Source of the DNA: Halorussus rarus
GTDB lineage: Archaea > Halobacteriota > Halobacteria > Halobacteriales > Haladaptataceae
Length of the DNA stretch: 64,000 nt
Direction of reading: 5' to 3'
Assembly (NCBI RefSeq): GCF_003369835.1
Contig: NZ_QPMJ01000001.1
Coordinates: 868,001 to 932,000, forward strand
Shown here one piece after another: positions 56,608 through 64,000 of the stretch. Numbering within the stretch: the first letter of the stretch is position 1; every line of letters begins with the position of its first letter. The translations under genes and the position numbers were made by a program. The notes below the pieces were generated by a model. That model saw only the letters and a list, made by a program, of their open reading frames with translations. It did no database searches and had not been told where the DNA came from.

Positions 56608-57339
56608 TCAGCGTCCCGGGTCGAGCCGCCGACTCGGCGACGTCGTCACGTCGACCCCCGGGCTGTAGTAGCAGACCGGGTCGCCCTCGGGACGGGCGAA
56701 CCCGTCGGCACGGAACAGCGTGTTCTCCCGGACGTCCATCTCCGCCTCGGCCAGCGGCCAGCGCGGGTGGTCGACGTCGGCGTACCGGATCGCGCCCGAC
56801 TGGGCCTCGGTGTAGAACCGGTAGCGCTCGGTCAGGAACTCCGCGAGCGACCCGGACTCGGACCGGAACGGCCCGCCGGTCGGCCCGTAGGTCGCCGAGA
56901 AGTGGACCGGCCGCGCGCCGGGATGGCGCCGGCGACTCTCGAACCGGACGGCGTCGCCGGAGTCGGTGCAGTCGATGTCGGCCCAGTAGTACGGCAGGGC
57001 GTGGAGCAGCCGGGCTCCGAGGACCGCGGCCGGGCCGACGCCGGGCAGACCGTCGGCGTCGAGGTTGAAGAAGTAGACCCCGGGCGTCCGGTCGTCGAAC
57101 CGCGACGGGTCGGGCCGGACGTACGTCCGGAGGTTGAGCTCCGGGAGCCGGAAGCCGAGCCCCCGGGGCAGCAAGCGGGGTCGGAGGTCGACGTTGACGA
57201 ACGGCACGACCGAGAGGTACGCCCGGCCGTCGTGGGTGTCGACCTCGAGCGCGTCGGGAATTCGAGGTTCGACGGTCGCCGGGTCGACCGACCAGTTGGC
57301 GAACAGGACGTCGCGCCAGCCCATCGCGAGCGAGAGCAT
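56608..57339 (-). CDS. DUF2071 (YqjF-like) protein
   Basis: 243 residues. The start M-G-W-R-D-V-L-F-A-N-W-S-V-D-P and the P-F-V-N-V-D-L-R-P and N-L-R-T-Y-V-R segments mark the DUF2071 family, related in fold to acetoacetate decarboxylase. A catalytic Lys as in that enzyme is not evident. Starts 4 bp after the small membrane gene on the same strand. Function unknown. Confidence 0.85.
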   Translation of the reverse strand: MLSLAMGWRDVLFANWSVDPATVEPRIPDALEVDTHDGRAYLSVVPFVNVDLRPRLLPRGLGFRLPELNLRTYVRPDPSRFDDRTPGVYFFNLDADGLPGVGPAAVLGARLLHALPYYWADIDCTDSGDAVRFESRRRHPGARPVHFSATYGPTGGPFRSESGSLAEFLTERYRFYTEAQSGAIRYADVDHPRWPLAEAEMDVRENTLFRADGFARPEGDPVCYYSPGVDVTTSPSRRLDPGR

Positions 57340-57343
57340 GCGG

Positions 57344-57580
57344 TCAGTCGCTCCCCGTCGCAGACGCAGCGGGGTCGTCGGCGTCCGGGATCTCGGTGAA
57401 ATCGCGACGCTCGACCGCCCCGGCGATTCCGTAGGCGACCCAGCTCGCGGCGGCGGCGACGGTCCCGGCGACCAGCCCCGCCCGGAGGCCGGTCCGCCGG
57501 TCGCGGACCGCGCACCCGACGAGGTACGCGACGACGAACGAACTGACCCAGCTCAGGACCGCGCTGGCGGCTCTGCTCAT
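57344..57580 (-). CDS. Small membrane protein (78 aa)
   Basis: 78 residues with two hydrophobic segments (about 8-26 and 32-54) and an acidic tail. It resembles short DUF5518-like haloarchaeal membrane proteins in plan only. Four bases before the DUF2071 gene start, so cotranscribed. Confidence 0.65.
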   Translation of the reverse strand: MSRAASAVLSWVSSFVVAYLVGCAVRDRRTGLRAGLVAGTVAAAASWVAYGIAGAVERRDFTEIPDADDPAASATGSD

Positions 57581-57711
57581 ATCGGTCTCTTCGGACAGCA
57601 GGACAAAAAGCTACGTCCTCCTCGGCGCGCCGACCCGGTTCTCACCGCCACACCCCCGGGGTTCGACCCGGCGGAGGGGGTTGCACGACCCTCGCCCCGG
57701 GCCGCGGCCGG

Positions 57712-58587
57712 TCACTCCGGGAAGTCCGCGAGCGCGGGCTCAAACTCTCGGAACCCGTAGTACGTGACGAGCACCGCGCCCAGTCCCGTCGCGACGAGGA
57801 CGAACTGGACGGCGGTGCCGACCAGCGGAACCCGGCCGAGCAGGTCGACGGCGACGACGACGAGCGCGGCGCCGGCGGCCGCGGCGAGGTCCGGGCGGTC
57901 GCCGGGGAGCGCCCGGCCGACCAGGTAACCGTAGGCGACGTAGGCGTAGGCGACGGTGAGCAGACCGACCGCGAGACCGAAGAGGCTGACCGGGATGAGG
58001 ACGAGCGTGAACGCCATGAAGACGAACAGCGCCAGCGCGGTCGCCCCGGTGAACGCCCCCACCACGCCGCTGACGACCGGGTGGTGGACGACCGAGTCGC
58101 CGACGTTCCGGAGCAGCGCGGGCTCCCGACGGGCGAGGAGGCCGGCCGCGAGCGCGAGGACGAGCGCCCGCAGTGCGAGGAAGCCGTACTCCCGGGCGGG
58201 CGAGGGCTCCTGTTGCACTATCGGAACCGTCGTCCGCGTTCCGACCGTCGCGCCCGGTGCGACCGAGGCGTTGCCCGCGATGGTCCGGAGCTCCCCGGCG
58301 ACCGCGCCGGTCCCCACGACCGTGACGTTCCCGGCGAGCTGGTCGACGTCGCCGTCGAGTCGCCCCCGGATCCGGAGGTCGCCGCCGACGACGTAGACGG
58401 GGCCCGAGACGTTCTCGTTCGCGGGAACGGTCACCGTTCCGCCGCCGACCACCAGCACGTCGTCGATCTCCGTGATCTCGCGGTCGCCCTCGAAGACGAC
58501 CTCCATCTGCTCGACGCGCTCGCCGCTCAGCGACAGCAGCAGGACCACGACCACGAGCAGCGGCAGCAGTTCGACGGGGTCGGTCAT
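57712..58587 (-). CDS. Polymer-forming (bactofilin-like) domain membrane protein
   Basis: 291 residues from the ATG at 58587. A short N-terminal helix, then a beta-helical stretch of repeated hydrophobic-Gly strands (about 40-110: V-V-G-G-G-T-V-T-V, V-Y-V-V-G-G-D-L-R-I-R-G, G-N-V-T-V-V-G-T-G) like the polymer-forming cytoskeletal domain, and four C-terminal membrane helices (about 135-270). The beta part probably faces outside. ATG overlaps the stop of the MFS gene (ATGA). Confidence 0.8.
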   Translation of the reverse strand: MTDPVELLPLLVVVVLLLSLSGERVEQMEVVFEGDREITEIDDVLVVGGGTVTVPANENVSGPVYVVGGDLRIRGRLDGDVDQLAGNVTVVGTGAVAGELRTIAGNASVAPGATVGTRTTVPIVQQEPSPAREYGFLALRALVLALAAGLLARREPALLRNVGDSVVHHPVVSGVVGAFTGATALALFVFMAFTLVLIPVSLFGLAVGLLTVAYAYVAYGYLVGRALPGDRPDLAAAAGAALVVVAVDLLGRVPLVGTAVQFVLVATGLGAVLVTYYGFREFEPALADFPE

Positions 58588-59885
58588 CCGGCGCTCGCCT
58601 CCCGGGCGGCCGCGACGAGGCGCCGGAGGTACACCGCCGCGACCAGCCCCGCGAACAGCAGGAGCGCCAGCGCGTTCACGAGGTTGAGGTGGGACAGCAG
58701 CGTCACCTCGGCCGCCTCGAAGTAGAGCGCGACCGCGGTGCTGAGGAACGTCGCGACCCAGCCCGCGAGCCCCACCCCGAGCGCGGTGTGAGCTCCCACC
58801 GTGTCCGGCGTCGAGAGGTCGGGCCAGAGCGCGAAGTTGAGCGTGGTGTAGAAGCTGACCGCGACCGCGTACACCGCCGAGTTGAGCGGGGAGGCTCCGC
58901 CCGACGCGAGGCCGGGGAACCACGCCGCCACGCGAACGTCGGTCGTGTAGAACAGGTGGGTCAGCGAGAACAGGCCGAACACCCACGCGAACAGCCAGTT
59001 CCGGTCGAAGTTCGCGTAGAGGACGCCGGCCACGAGCGCGCCCAGCACGTGGACGACGCCCAGGAAGAGGTGGTCGGCGAAGTCGGGCGACCGCCACGCG
59101 CCCCGGACCAGCGCCGGCGTCTCGACGATGCGGAGGAAGCCCAGGCTGTCGACGAAGAAGACGCCGAACATCAGCGCGACCGGCCCCCAGAAGGCGACGC
59201 TCCGGGTCCGGACCGGGCGGGGGCGACAGAACCGGCCGACGCCCCACTCCTCGTGCTGGTCGGCGAGCCCCGCGAGCAGCCGGTTCGCCGGCCCGACGCG
59301 GCCCGACGCGAGGACCCCGAGCGCGAGCGCGCCGGGGACCATCGCCGCGACCATGATCGCGGCGAACGATTCGATGCTCCAGTCGAGCGGGTAGACGTTC
59401 GCCGCGAAGTAGGCGAGGGCGGTGGTCGCGGCCGCGACGTAGCCCCGGTCCTCGACCGGCACGAGGTCGACGGTGAGACCGAACGAGGCCGGAATCCCGA
59501 CGCCGAGCGCGACCGACGCCGCGACGATCCACGCGCCGAACGCCGGGACGGTCCTGATGGCGGGGGCGCCCGCGGTCAGGACCGTCTGGAGCGCGACCAC
59601 GCCGAACAGCAGCCGGAGCTTGACGAGCAGGTCCGCGCTCCAGCCACGGCGGTCCATCGTCACCCCGGTCGCGACCGCGACGCCGAACGTCAGCAGCGCG
59701 AGCGCCGCCATCCACACCGAGACCTGGGTCTCGGTCATCCCGACCAGCCGGGTCCCGAGGTCGAGCAGGCCCAACTGGACGAACGTGACGTTGTAGTAGT
59801 AGCCGGCCGCGAGCAGCGCGACGAACAGGCCGTACCCGACCGCCGGCGTCCACCGGCGCTCCCGGAGGAATCCGAAGAGTCGCAT
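58584..59885 (-). CDS. MFS-type transporter
   Basis: 433 residues with about 12 membrane helices. G-V-T-M-D-R-R-G-W in the loop between helices 2 and 3 corresponds to the MFS loop motif. No substrate signature. The middle loop holds a polar region (D-Q-H-E-E-W-G-V-G). Coupled to the polymer-forming-domain gene, which suggests a joint role in the envelope. Confidence 0.85.
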   Translation of the reverse strand: MRLFGFLRERRWTPAVGYGLFVALLAAGYYYNVTFVQLGLLDLGTRLVGMTETQVSVWMAALALLTFGVAVATGVTMDRRGWSADLLVKLRLLFGVVALQTVLTAGAPAIRTVPAFGAWIVAASVALGVGIPASFGLTVDLVPVEDRGYVAAATTALAYFAANVYPLDWSIESFAAIMVAAMVPGALALGVLASGRVGPANRLLAGLADQHEEWGVGRFCRPRPVRTRSVAFWGPVALMFGVFFVDSLGFLRIVETPALVRGAWRSPDFADHLFLGVVHVLGALVAGVLYANFDRNWLFAWVFGLFSLTHLFYTTDVRVAAWFPGLASGGASPLNSAVYAVAVSFYTTLNFALWPDLSTPDTVGAHTALGVGLAGWVATFLSTAVALYFEAAEVTLLSHLNLVNALALLLFAGLVAAVYLRRLVAAAREASAG

Positions 59886-60031
59886 CCGACAGTCAGATCG
59901 ACGCGTTCACCCTTCAAACCCCGCATCGAGAGGGGTCGTGGACGCGTCCGGTGACGGCGGGGCGCCCCGATTTCGTATATCCAAAGCCGGTTTGTTAATG
60001 GTTTTTACTTCCGCTCTGGCACCGAGAAGCC

Positions 60032-60037
60032 TTTAAC
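60032..60037 (+). promoter_or_regulatory. TATA box of the top6B-top6A operon
   Basis: TTTAAC ends 27 bp before the ATG at 60065, so transcription should start close to the start codon. Confidence 0.5.
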
Positions 60038-60064
60038 ATCCACGCGGCTACGGGGTACCACAGA

Positions 60065-62473
60065 ATGCCATCTATCCAGTCGACGCTCGGCGAGGAGGAG
60101 GGGATCGCCGAGGAACTGGCCGAGAGCCAGCGCCAGATCTCCATCGCCGAGTTCTTCGAGAAGAACAAGCACATGCTCGGGTTCGACAGCGGGGCCCGAG
60201 GGCTAGTGACCGCGGTGAAGGAGGCGGTGGACAACGCGCTGGACGCGACAGAGGAGGCCGGCATCAAGCCCGACATCTACGTCGAGATCGACGACTCGGG
60301 CGACTACTACACCCTGATCGTCGAGGACAACGGGCCCGGCATCACCAAGGAGCAGGTCCCCAAGGTCTTCGGCAAGCTGCTGTACGGGTCGCGGTTCCAC
60401 GCCCGCGAGCAGTCCCGGGGCCAGCAGGGTATCGGCATCTCCGCGGCGGTCCTCTACTCCCAGCTCACCTCCGGCAAGCCCGCCAAGATCACGAGCAAGA
60501 CCGAAGGCGGCTCCGAGCAGTACTTCGAGCTCATCATCGACACCGACGAGAACGAGCCCGAGATCAAGGACGAGTCCGACACCCCGCCCGCGGGCAAGCA
60601 CGTCAACGACACCCACGGGACCCGCATCGAGCTGGAGATGGAGGCCAACATGCGGGCCCGCCAGCAGCTCCAGCGGTACGTCAAGCATACGGCGGTCGTC
60701 AACCCCCACGCCCGCATCGAGTACCGCGAGCCCGGCATGGACGAGCCCCAGCAGTTCGAGCGGGCCGAGGGCGCCGAACTCCCGGCCGAGACCGAGGAGA
60801 TCCGCCCGCACCCCCACGGCGTCGAGCTCGGCACGGTGCTGAAGATGCTCGCGAGCACCGACTCCCACAGCGTCTCGGGGTTCGTCCAGGAGGAGTTCAC
60901 CCGAGTCGGCCGCAAGACCGCCGACTCCATCCTCGACAACTTCCGCGACCGCCACTTCGGCCGGGAGGCGTCGTGGCGGCCGCCCCAGAACCACGAGAAG
61001 GCCGACCTCGCGCGTGCGGTCGCGAACGCGGTCTCGAACAAGGGCAAGGACGCGACCGCGGCGTTCGGCGACGAGGTGGCCGAGAAGGTCGTCGCCCGCG
61101 ACCGCGTCGCCCACCACGAGCTCGTCGAGATCGTGGCCGAGACGGCCGAGGATGTCGGCGAGGACCACGGCGCGACGTTCGGCGACACCGTCCAGGAGAA
61201 GGCGGTCGCGGCCGCGTGGGCCGAGCTCACCGACGACCGGACCGCCGACCTCTACCGGCTGGTCGACAAGGCCACCAGCACCCGGAAGGACGATGAGACC
61301 GTCCACGGCATGGCCGAGCGCCTCGCCAAGCGGTTCGAGAAGGGCCGCGAGCGCGACCGCGCGACCCACGACGAGGTCCGAACGTACGTCGACAAGGCCG
61401 CCGACCAGACCGAGGAGTACGACGACGCGACGATGGGCGACACCGCCCGCGAGAACGTCGTGATGGAGGTCTGGAACACGATGGTCACGATTCCCGACGC
61501 CGTCCCGAAGGTCCGGGAGTTCGTCGACGACCGGGACATGTCCAGCGACCTGCTGGCGGCGATGACCGAGACCGACATCATCGCGCCGCCGACCAACTGC
61601 CTGTCGCCCATCACCGACGAGCTCGTCGAGGCCGGCCTCCGGAAGGAGTACGACGCCGACTTCTACGCGGCCTCGACCCGCGACGCCGACGTCCACGGCG
61701 GCGACCCCTTCATCGTGGAGGCCGGCATCGCCTACGGCGGCGAACTCGAGGCCGACGGCCAGTCCGAGGTGCTCCGGTTCGCCAACCGGGTCCCGCTCGT
61801 CTACCAGCGCGGGGCCTGCGCGACGACCGACGTCGTGAAGTCCATCGGCTGGCGCAACTACAACCTCGACCAGCCCGGCGGCTCGGGCATCCCGAAGGGC
61901 CCGGCGGTCATCATGGTCCACGTCGCCTCGACCAACGTCCCGTTCACCAGCGAGAGCAAGGACGCGGTGGCCAACGTCCCCGAAATCGAGGACGAGATCG
62001 AGCTCGCCATCCGGGAGGCGGCCCGCGAACTCAAGTCGTACCTCAACAAGCGCAAGTCGCTGCAGAAGCGCAAGAAGAAGCAGAACGTCATCGCCTCCAT
62101 CCTGCCGAAGATGGCCGAGAAGCTGGCCGACGTGACCGAGCAGGGCGAACCCGAGTACGAGGACGCGCTGGCCCGCATCATGAACAACGTGCTGGTCGAG
62201 CGCGAAGTCGAGGACGGGAAGGTCCGCCTCGTGATCGAGAACCACACCAGCACCAACGAGTCGCCGGAGGTGACCGACATCGTGACCGCCGAGCCGACCG
62301 CCCTCTCGGACGGCGCGACCGCGGTCGACATGGACGGCGAGTGGTTCGTCAAGTGGTCGCCGACCGTCGAGAGCGGCGACGAGGCCGTCCTCGAGTACGA
62401 GATCGACGGCGACGCGGAGTTCGACGTCAGCATCGACGGAGTCGAAGACCCCAAACTCACCATCAACCAATGA
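60065..62473 (+). CDS. top6B: DNA topoisomerase VI subunit B
   Basis: 802 residues. GHKL ATPase: E-A-V-D-N-A-L-D-A near residue 57, D-N-G-P-G-I and G-Q-Q-G-I-G-I-S, then the H2TH domain and transducer (A-Y-G-G-E-L near 560, I-G-W-R-N-Y). Compared with Sulfolobus Top6B (about 530 residues) it has an insertion at about 320-475 made of three to four repeats of ~42 residues. The C-terminal ~80 residues form an extra beta domain. Uses ATP to pass one duplex through another together with Top6A. Confidence 0.96.
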   Translation: MPSIQSTLGEEEGIAEELAESQRQISIAEFFEKNKHMLGFDSGARGLVTAVKEAVDNALDATEEAGIKPDIYVEIDDSGDYYTLIVEDNGPGITKEQVPKVFGKLLYGSRFHAREQSRGQQGIGISAAVLYSQLTSGKPAKITSKTEGGSEQYFELIIDTDENEPEIKDESDTPPAGKHVNDTHGTRIELEMEANMRARQQLQRYVKHTAVVNPHARIEYREPGMDEPQQFERAEGAELPAETEEIRPHPHGVELGTVLKMLASTDSHSVSGFVQEEFTRVGRKTADSILDNFRDRHFGREASWRPPQNHEKADLARAVANAVSNKGKDATAAFGDEVAEKVVARDRVAHHELVEIVAETAEDVGEDHGATFGDTVQEKAVAAAWAELTDDRTADLYRLVDKATSTRKDDETVHGMAERLAKRFEKGRERDRATHDEVRTYVDKAADQTEEYDDATMGDTARENVVMEVWNTMVTIPDAVPKVREFVDDRDMSSDLLAAMTETDIIAPPTNCLSPITDELVEAGLRKEYDADFYAASTRDADVHGGDPFIVEAGIAYGGELEADGQSEVLRFANRVPLVYQRGACATTDVVKSIGWRNYNLDQPGGSGIPKGPAVIMVHVASTNVPFTSESKDAVANVPEIEDEIELAIREAARELKSYLNKRKSLQKRKKKQNVIASILPKMAEKLADVTEQGEPEYEDALARIMNNVLVEREVEDGKVRLVIENHTSTNESPEVTDIVTAEPTALSDGATAVDMDGEWFVKWSPTVESGDEAVLEYEIDGDAEFDVSIDGVEDPKLTINQ

Positions 62474-63561
62474 GCGCAGACAACGAAGCCGAAGCCCAGG
62501 AGAAGCTCATCGACCTCGCCGCGGAGTTCTACGACCAGTTCCAGCGGGGCCAGATCCCCGAGATGTCGGTCCCCACCCGGACCAAGAGCAACATCGTCTT
62601 CGACGAGGAGGAGGACGTCTGGGTGTACGGCGACCGCGAGAGCACCCGGAGCGCAAACAGCGTCCGGGGCGCCCGTAAACTTCTCAAGGCGATATACACT
62701 ATCGACTTCCTCTCCGAGCAGCTCGACCAGGACCGCTCGTCGACCCTGCGTGAGCTCTACTACCTCAGCGAGAGCTGGGACGTCGACGAGGCCCAGTTCA
62801 ACTCCCAGGACGAGTCGAACCAGCTGGTCGAGGACCTGGAGATCGTCTCGGAGGTCACTCGCGAGGACTTCCACATGCGCCCGGAGGAGTCGGGCGCGAA
62901 GGTGATGGGGCCGCTACTGCTCCGCGAGCAGACCAATCGGGGCGACAGAGAGATTCACTGCCAGGACGACGTGGGGCAGGGTGGCTATCAGATTCCGAAC
63001 AACGTCGACACCATCGAGTTCCTCGACAACGACGCCGACTTCGTGATGTGCGTGGAGACGGGCGGCATGCGCGACCGGTTGGTCGAGAACGGCTTCGACG
63101 ACGAGCACGACTGCATCGTCGTCCACCTCGGCGGCCAGCCCGCGCGGGCGACCCGCCGGCTGACCAAGCGCCTCCACGACGAACTAAACCTGCCGGTAAC
63201 GGTGTTCACTGACGGTGACCCGTGGTCGTACCGCATCTTCGGGTCGGTGGCGTACGGCTCCATCAAGTCGGCCCACCTCAGCGAGTACCTCGCCACCCCG
63301 GAGGCCGAGTTCATCGGCATCCAACCCGAGGACATCGTGGAGTACGACCTGCCGACCGACCCCCTGAGCGACTCGGACGTCAACGCCCTCGAGAGCGAGC
63401 TCGAGGACCCGAGGTTCCAGACCGACTACTGGGAGGAGCAGATCGAGATCCAGCTCGACATCGACAAGAAGTCCGAGCAGCAGTCGCTGGCGTCCCACGG
63501 TCTCGACTTCGTGACCGAGACGTATCTACCCGAACGCCTCGAGGAGATGGGCGTCCTCTGA
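62470..63561 (+). CDS. top6A: DNA topoisomerase VI subunit A
   Basis: 363 residues; ATG overlaps the top6B stop (ATGA). Spo11-like subunit that cuts DNA: catalytic Tyr in L-R-E-L-Y-Y-L-S near residue 100, Toprim Glu in V-E-T-G-G-M and Asp pair in D-G-D-P-W-S-Y. The N terminus is acidic as in other haloarchaea. Its last codons ([10 protein letters not shown]) are echoed in the spacer after the gene. Confidence 0.96.
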   Translation: MSADNEAEAQEKLIDLAAEFYDQFQRGQIPEMSVPTRTKSNIVFDEEEDVWVYGDRESTRSANSVRGARKLLKAIYTIDFLSEQLDQDRSSTLRELYYLSESWDVDEAQFNSQDESNQLVEDLEIVSEVTREDFHMRPEESGAKVMGPLLLREQTNRGDREIHCQDDVGQGGYQIPNNVDTIEFLDNDADFVMCVETGGMRDRLVENGFDDEHDCIVVHLGGQPARATRRLTKRLHDELNLPVTVFTDGDPWSYRIFGSVAYGSIKSAHLSEYLATPEAEFIGIQPEDIVEYDLPTDPLSDSDVNALESELEDPRFQTDYWEEQIEIQLDIDKKSEQQSLASHGLDFVTETYLPERLEEMGVL

Positions 63562-63629
63562 GGGCTCGCATCGAGATGGCGTTCGGGTCGATGCAACCCG
63601 AACGCCTCGCGGAGATGGGCGGCCTGTAA
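63528..63629 (+). repeat. Copy of the top6A 3' end 34 bp beyond its stop
   Basis: Bases 63528-63561 (last ten codons plus stop) recur at 63596-63629 with 30 of 34 identical, again ending in a stop codon (TAA for TGA). The copy would read P-E-R-L-A-E-M-G-G-L in a different frame from top6A. Confidence 0.93.
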
Positions 63630-63675
63630 CCCGCGGCCGCGACCCTTTTGAACTGGTTCGTCGTATCCCGCGCGT

Positions 63676-63885
63676 ATGGCACTCAGCGCGCGCAACCGGC
63701 TCGCGGGAACGGTCGAATCGGTCGAGAGAGAGGGACTGATGGCGGAGGTCGCCGTCGAGGTCGACGACGGCCAGACGGTCACGGCGGTCATCACCGCCAG
63801 CTCCGCCGAGCGCCTCGGCCTCGAGGAGGGCGAGGAGGTCAGCGCGGTCGTCAAGGCGACTGAAGTGATGGTGGAGAACCGGTAG
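63676..63885 (+). CDS. Mop/TOBE-domain molybdate-binding protein
   Basis: 69 residues forming one complete TOBE/Mop domain: A-R-N-R-L-A-G-T-V, then V-T-A-V-I-T and E-G-E-E-V-S-A-V-V-K-A-T-E-V-M-V. Free-standing Mop proteins assemble into oligomers that store or sense molybdate or tungstate; as Mo cofactor is needed by the nitrate reductase in this window, that metal is a fair guess. Confidence 0.88.
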   Translation: MALSARNRLAGTVESVEREGLMAEVAVEVDDGQTVTAVITASSAERLGLEEGEEVSAVVKATEVMVENR

Positions 63886-63927
63886 CTCCCGGTATCGAAC
63901 CGCACCAGGGAGTCCGACGACCGCCGC

Positions 63928-64000
63928 CTACAGTTCCCGCTCGACCTCGGCGGTCGTCGCCTCCCCGCGCGCCCCCTCGAACGCGAAGTCGTCGGTGAAG
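63928..64000 (-). CDS. 3' end of a leftward gene, product unknown
   Basis: An open minus-strand frame enters from the right edge and ends at a TAG (63928-63930). The 23 residues seen are acidic with E-G-A-R-G-E-A-T-T-A-E-V-E-R-E-L at the end. It converges on the Mop gene, 42 bp away. Too short to identify. Confidence 0.5.
   Translation of the reverse strand, partial: FTDDFAFEGARGEATTAEVEREL

Overview
The window comes from an extreme halophile of the class Halobacteria (Archaea). The evidence is strongly acidic proteins (Asp/Glu-rich even in ribosomal proteins), GC-rich DNA with long open frames on the antisense strands, Walker/TATA-type archaeal promoters of the TTTAAA or TTTATA kind 25-33 bp before start codons (many apparently leaderless genes), and marker genes: aIF1A, S15, S3Ae (eS1), the KEOPS subunit Pcc1, archaetidylserine synthase, halocyanin, topoisomerase VI and haloarchaeal gyrase. 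Genus cannot be fixed from the sequence.

Layout. 1-9.8 kb: a type IV pilus assembly operon (PilB-like ATPase cut by the window edge, PilC-like membrane platform, five pilin-like proteins with overlapping ends) facing one further pilin-like gene. 10-11.7 kb: small genes (a HalOD1 output-domain protein, mini membrane proteins, a two-helix gene that looks frameshifted) and aIF1A. 11.9-19.7 kb: an assimilatory nitrate block, in order uroporphyrinogen-III methyltransferase (siroheme supply), ferredoxin-nitrite reductase, a small conserved protein, nitrate reductase, nitrate transporter, a one-helix protein and MobA, with micro-ORFs whose stops overlap the next start. 19.7-24 kb: a multi-sensor histidine kinase divergent from a flavin-dependent halogenase-like protein. 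24-24.9 kb: one AT-rich foreign-looking gene beside tRNA-Ala(GGC). 25.1-27.8 kb: S15, a degenerate RecJ-like protein, Pcc1 and S3Ae. 27.8-41.7 kb: housekeeping and metabolic genes (halocyanin, phospholipid synthesis, HEAT-repeat protein, phospholipase D-like protein, DHH nuclease, JAMM peptidase, FAD synthase, NDH-2-like oxidoreductase, regulator, epimerase, arginase, HAD phosphatase). 41.8-63.6 kb: gyrB-gyrA leftward and top6B-top6A rightward, which in many haloarchaea are immediate divergent neighbours but are here separated by about 14 kb of mostly exported or transport functions: a cupredoxin-quinoprotein dehydrogenase with a Tat partner, a divergent pair of paralogous secreted proteins, a split ABC importer with two permeases, a DJ-1 protein, a DUF2071 protein and two membrane proteins. 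The window ends with a Mop/TOBE protein and the tail of a leftward gene.

Main points for a second look: (1) three coding genes (aIF1A, the NDH-2-like oxidoreductase and top6A) and tRNA-Ala are followed by copies of their own 3' ends; (2) the halogenase-like flavoprotein keeps the catalytic Lys but has Gln where characterised tryptophan halogenases have the catalytic Glu; (3) the 14-kb insertion in the gyr/top6 divergent cluster carries a quinoprotein with its own blue-copper domain and no signal peptide, next to a Tat-signal protein that may carry it out; (4) repeated micro-ORF relays in operons; (5) a split and paralogous set of secreted genes. No CRISPR array, rRNA or recognisable transposase was seen.
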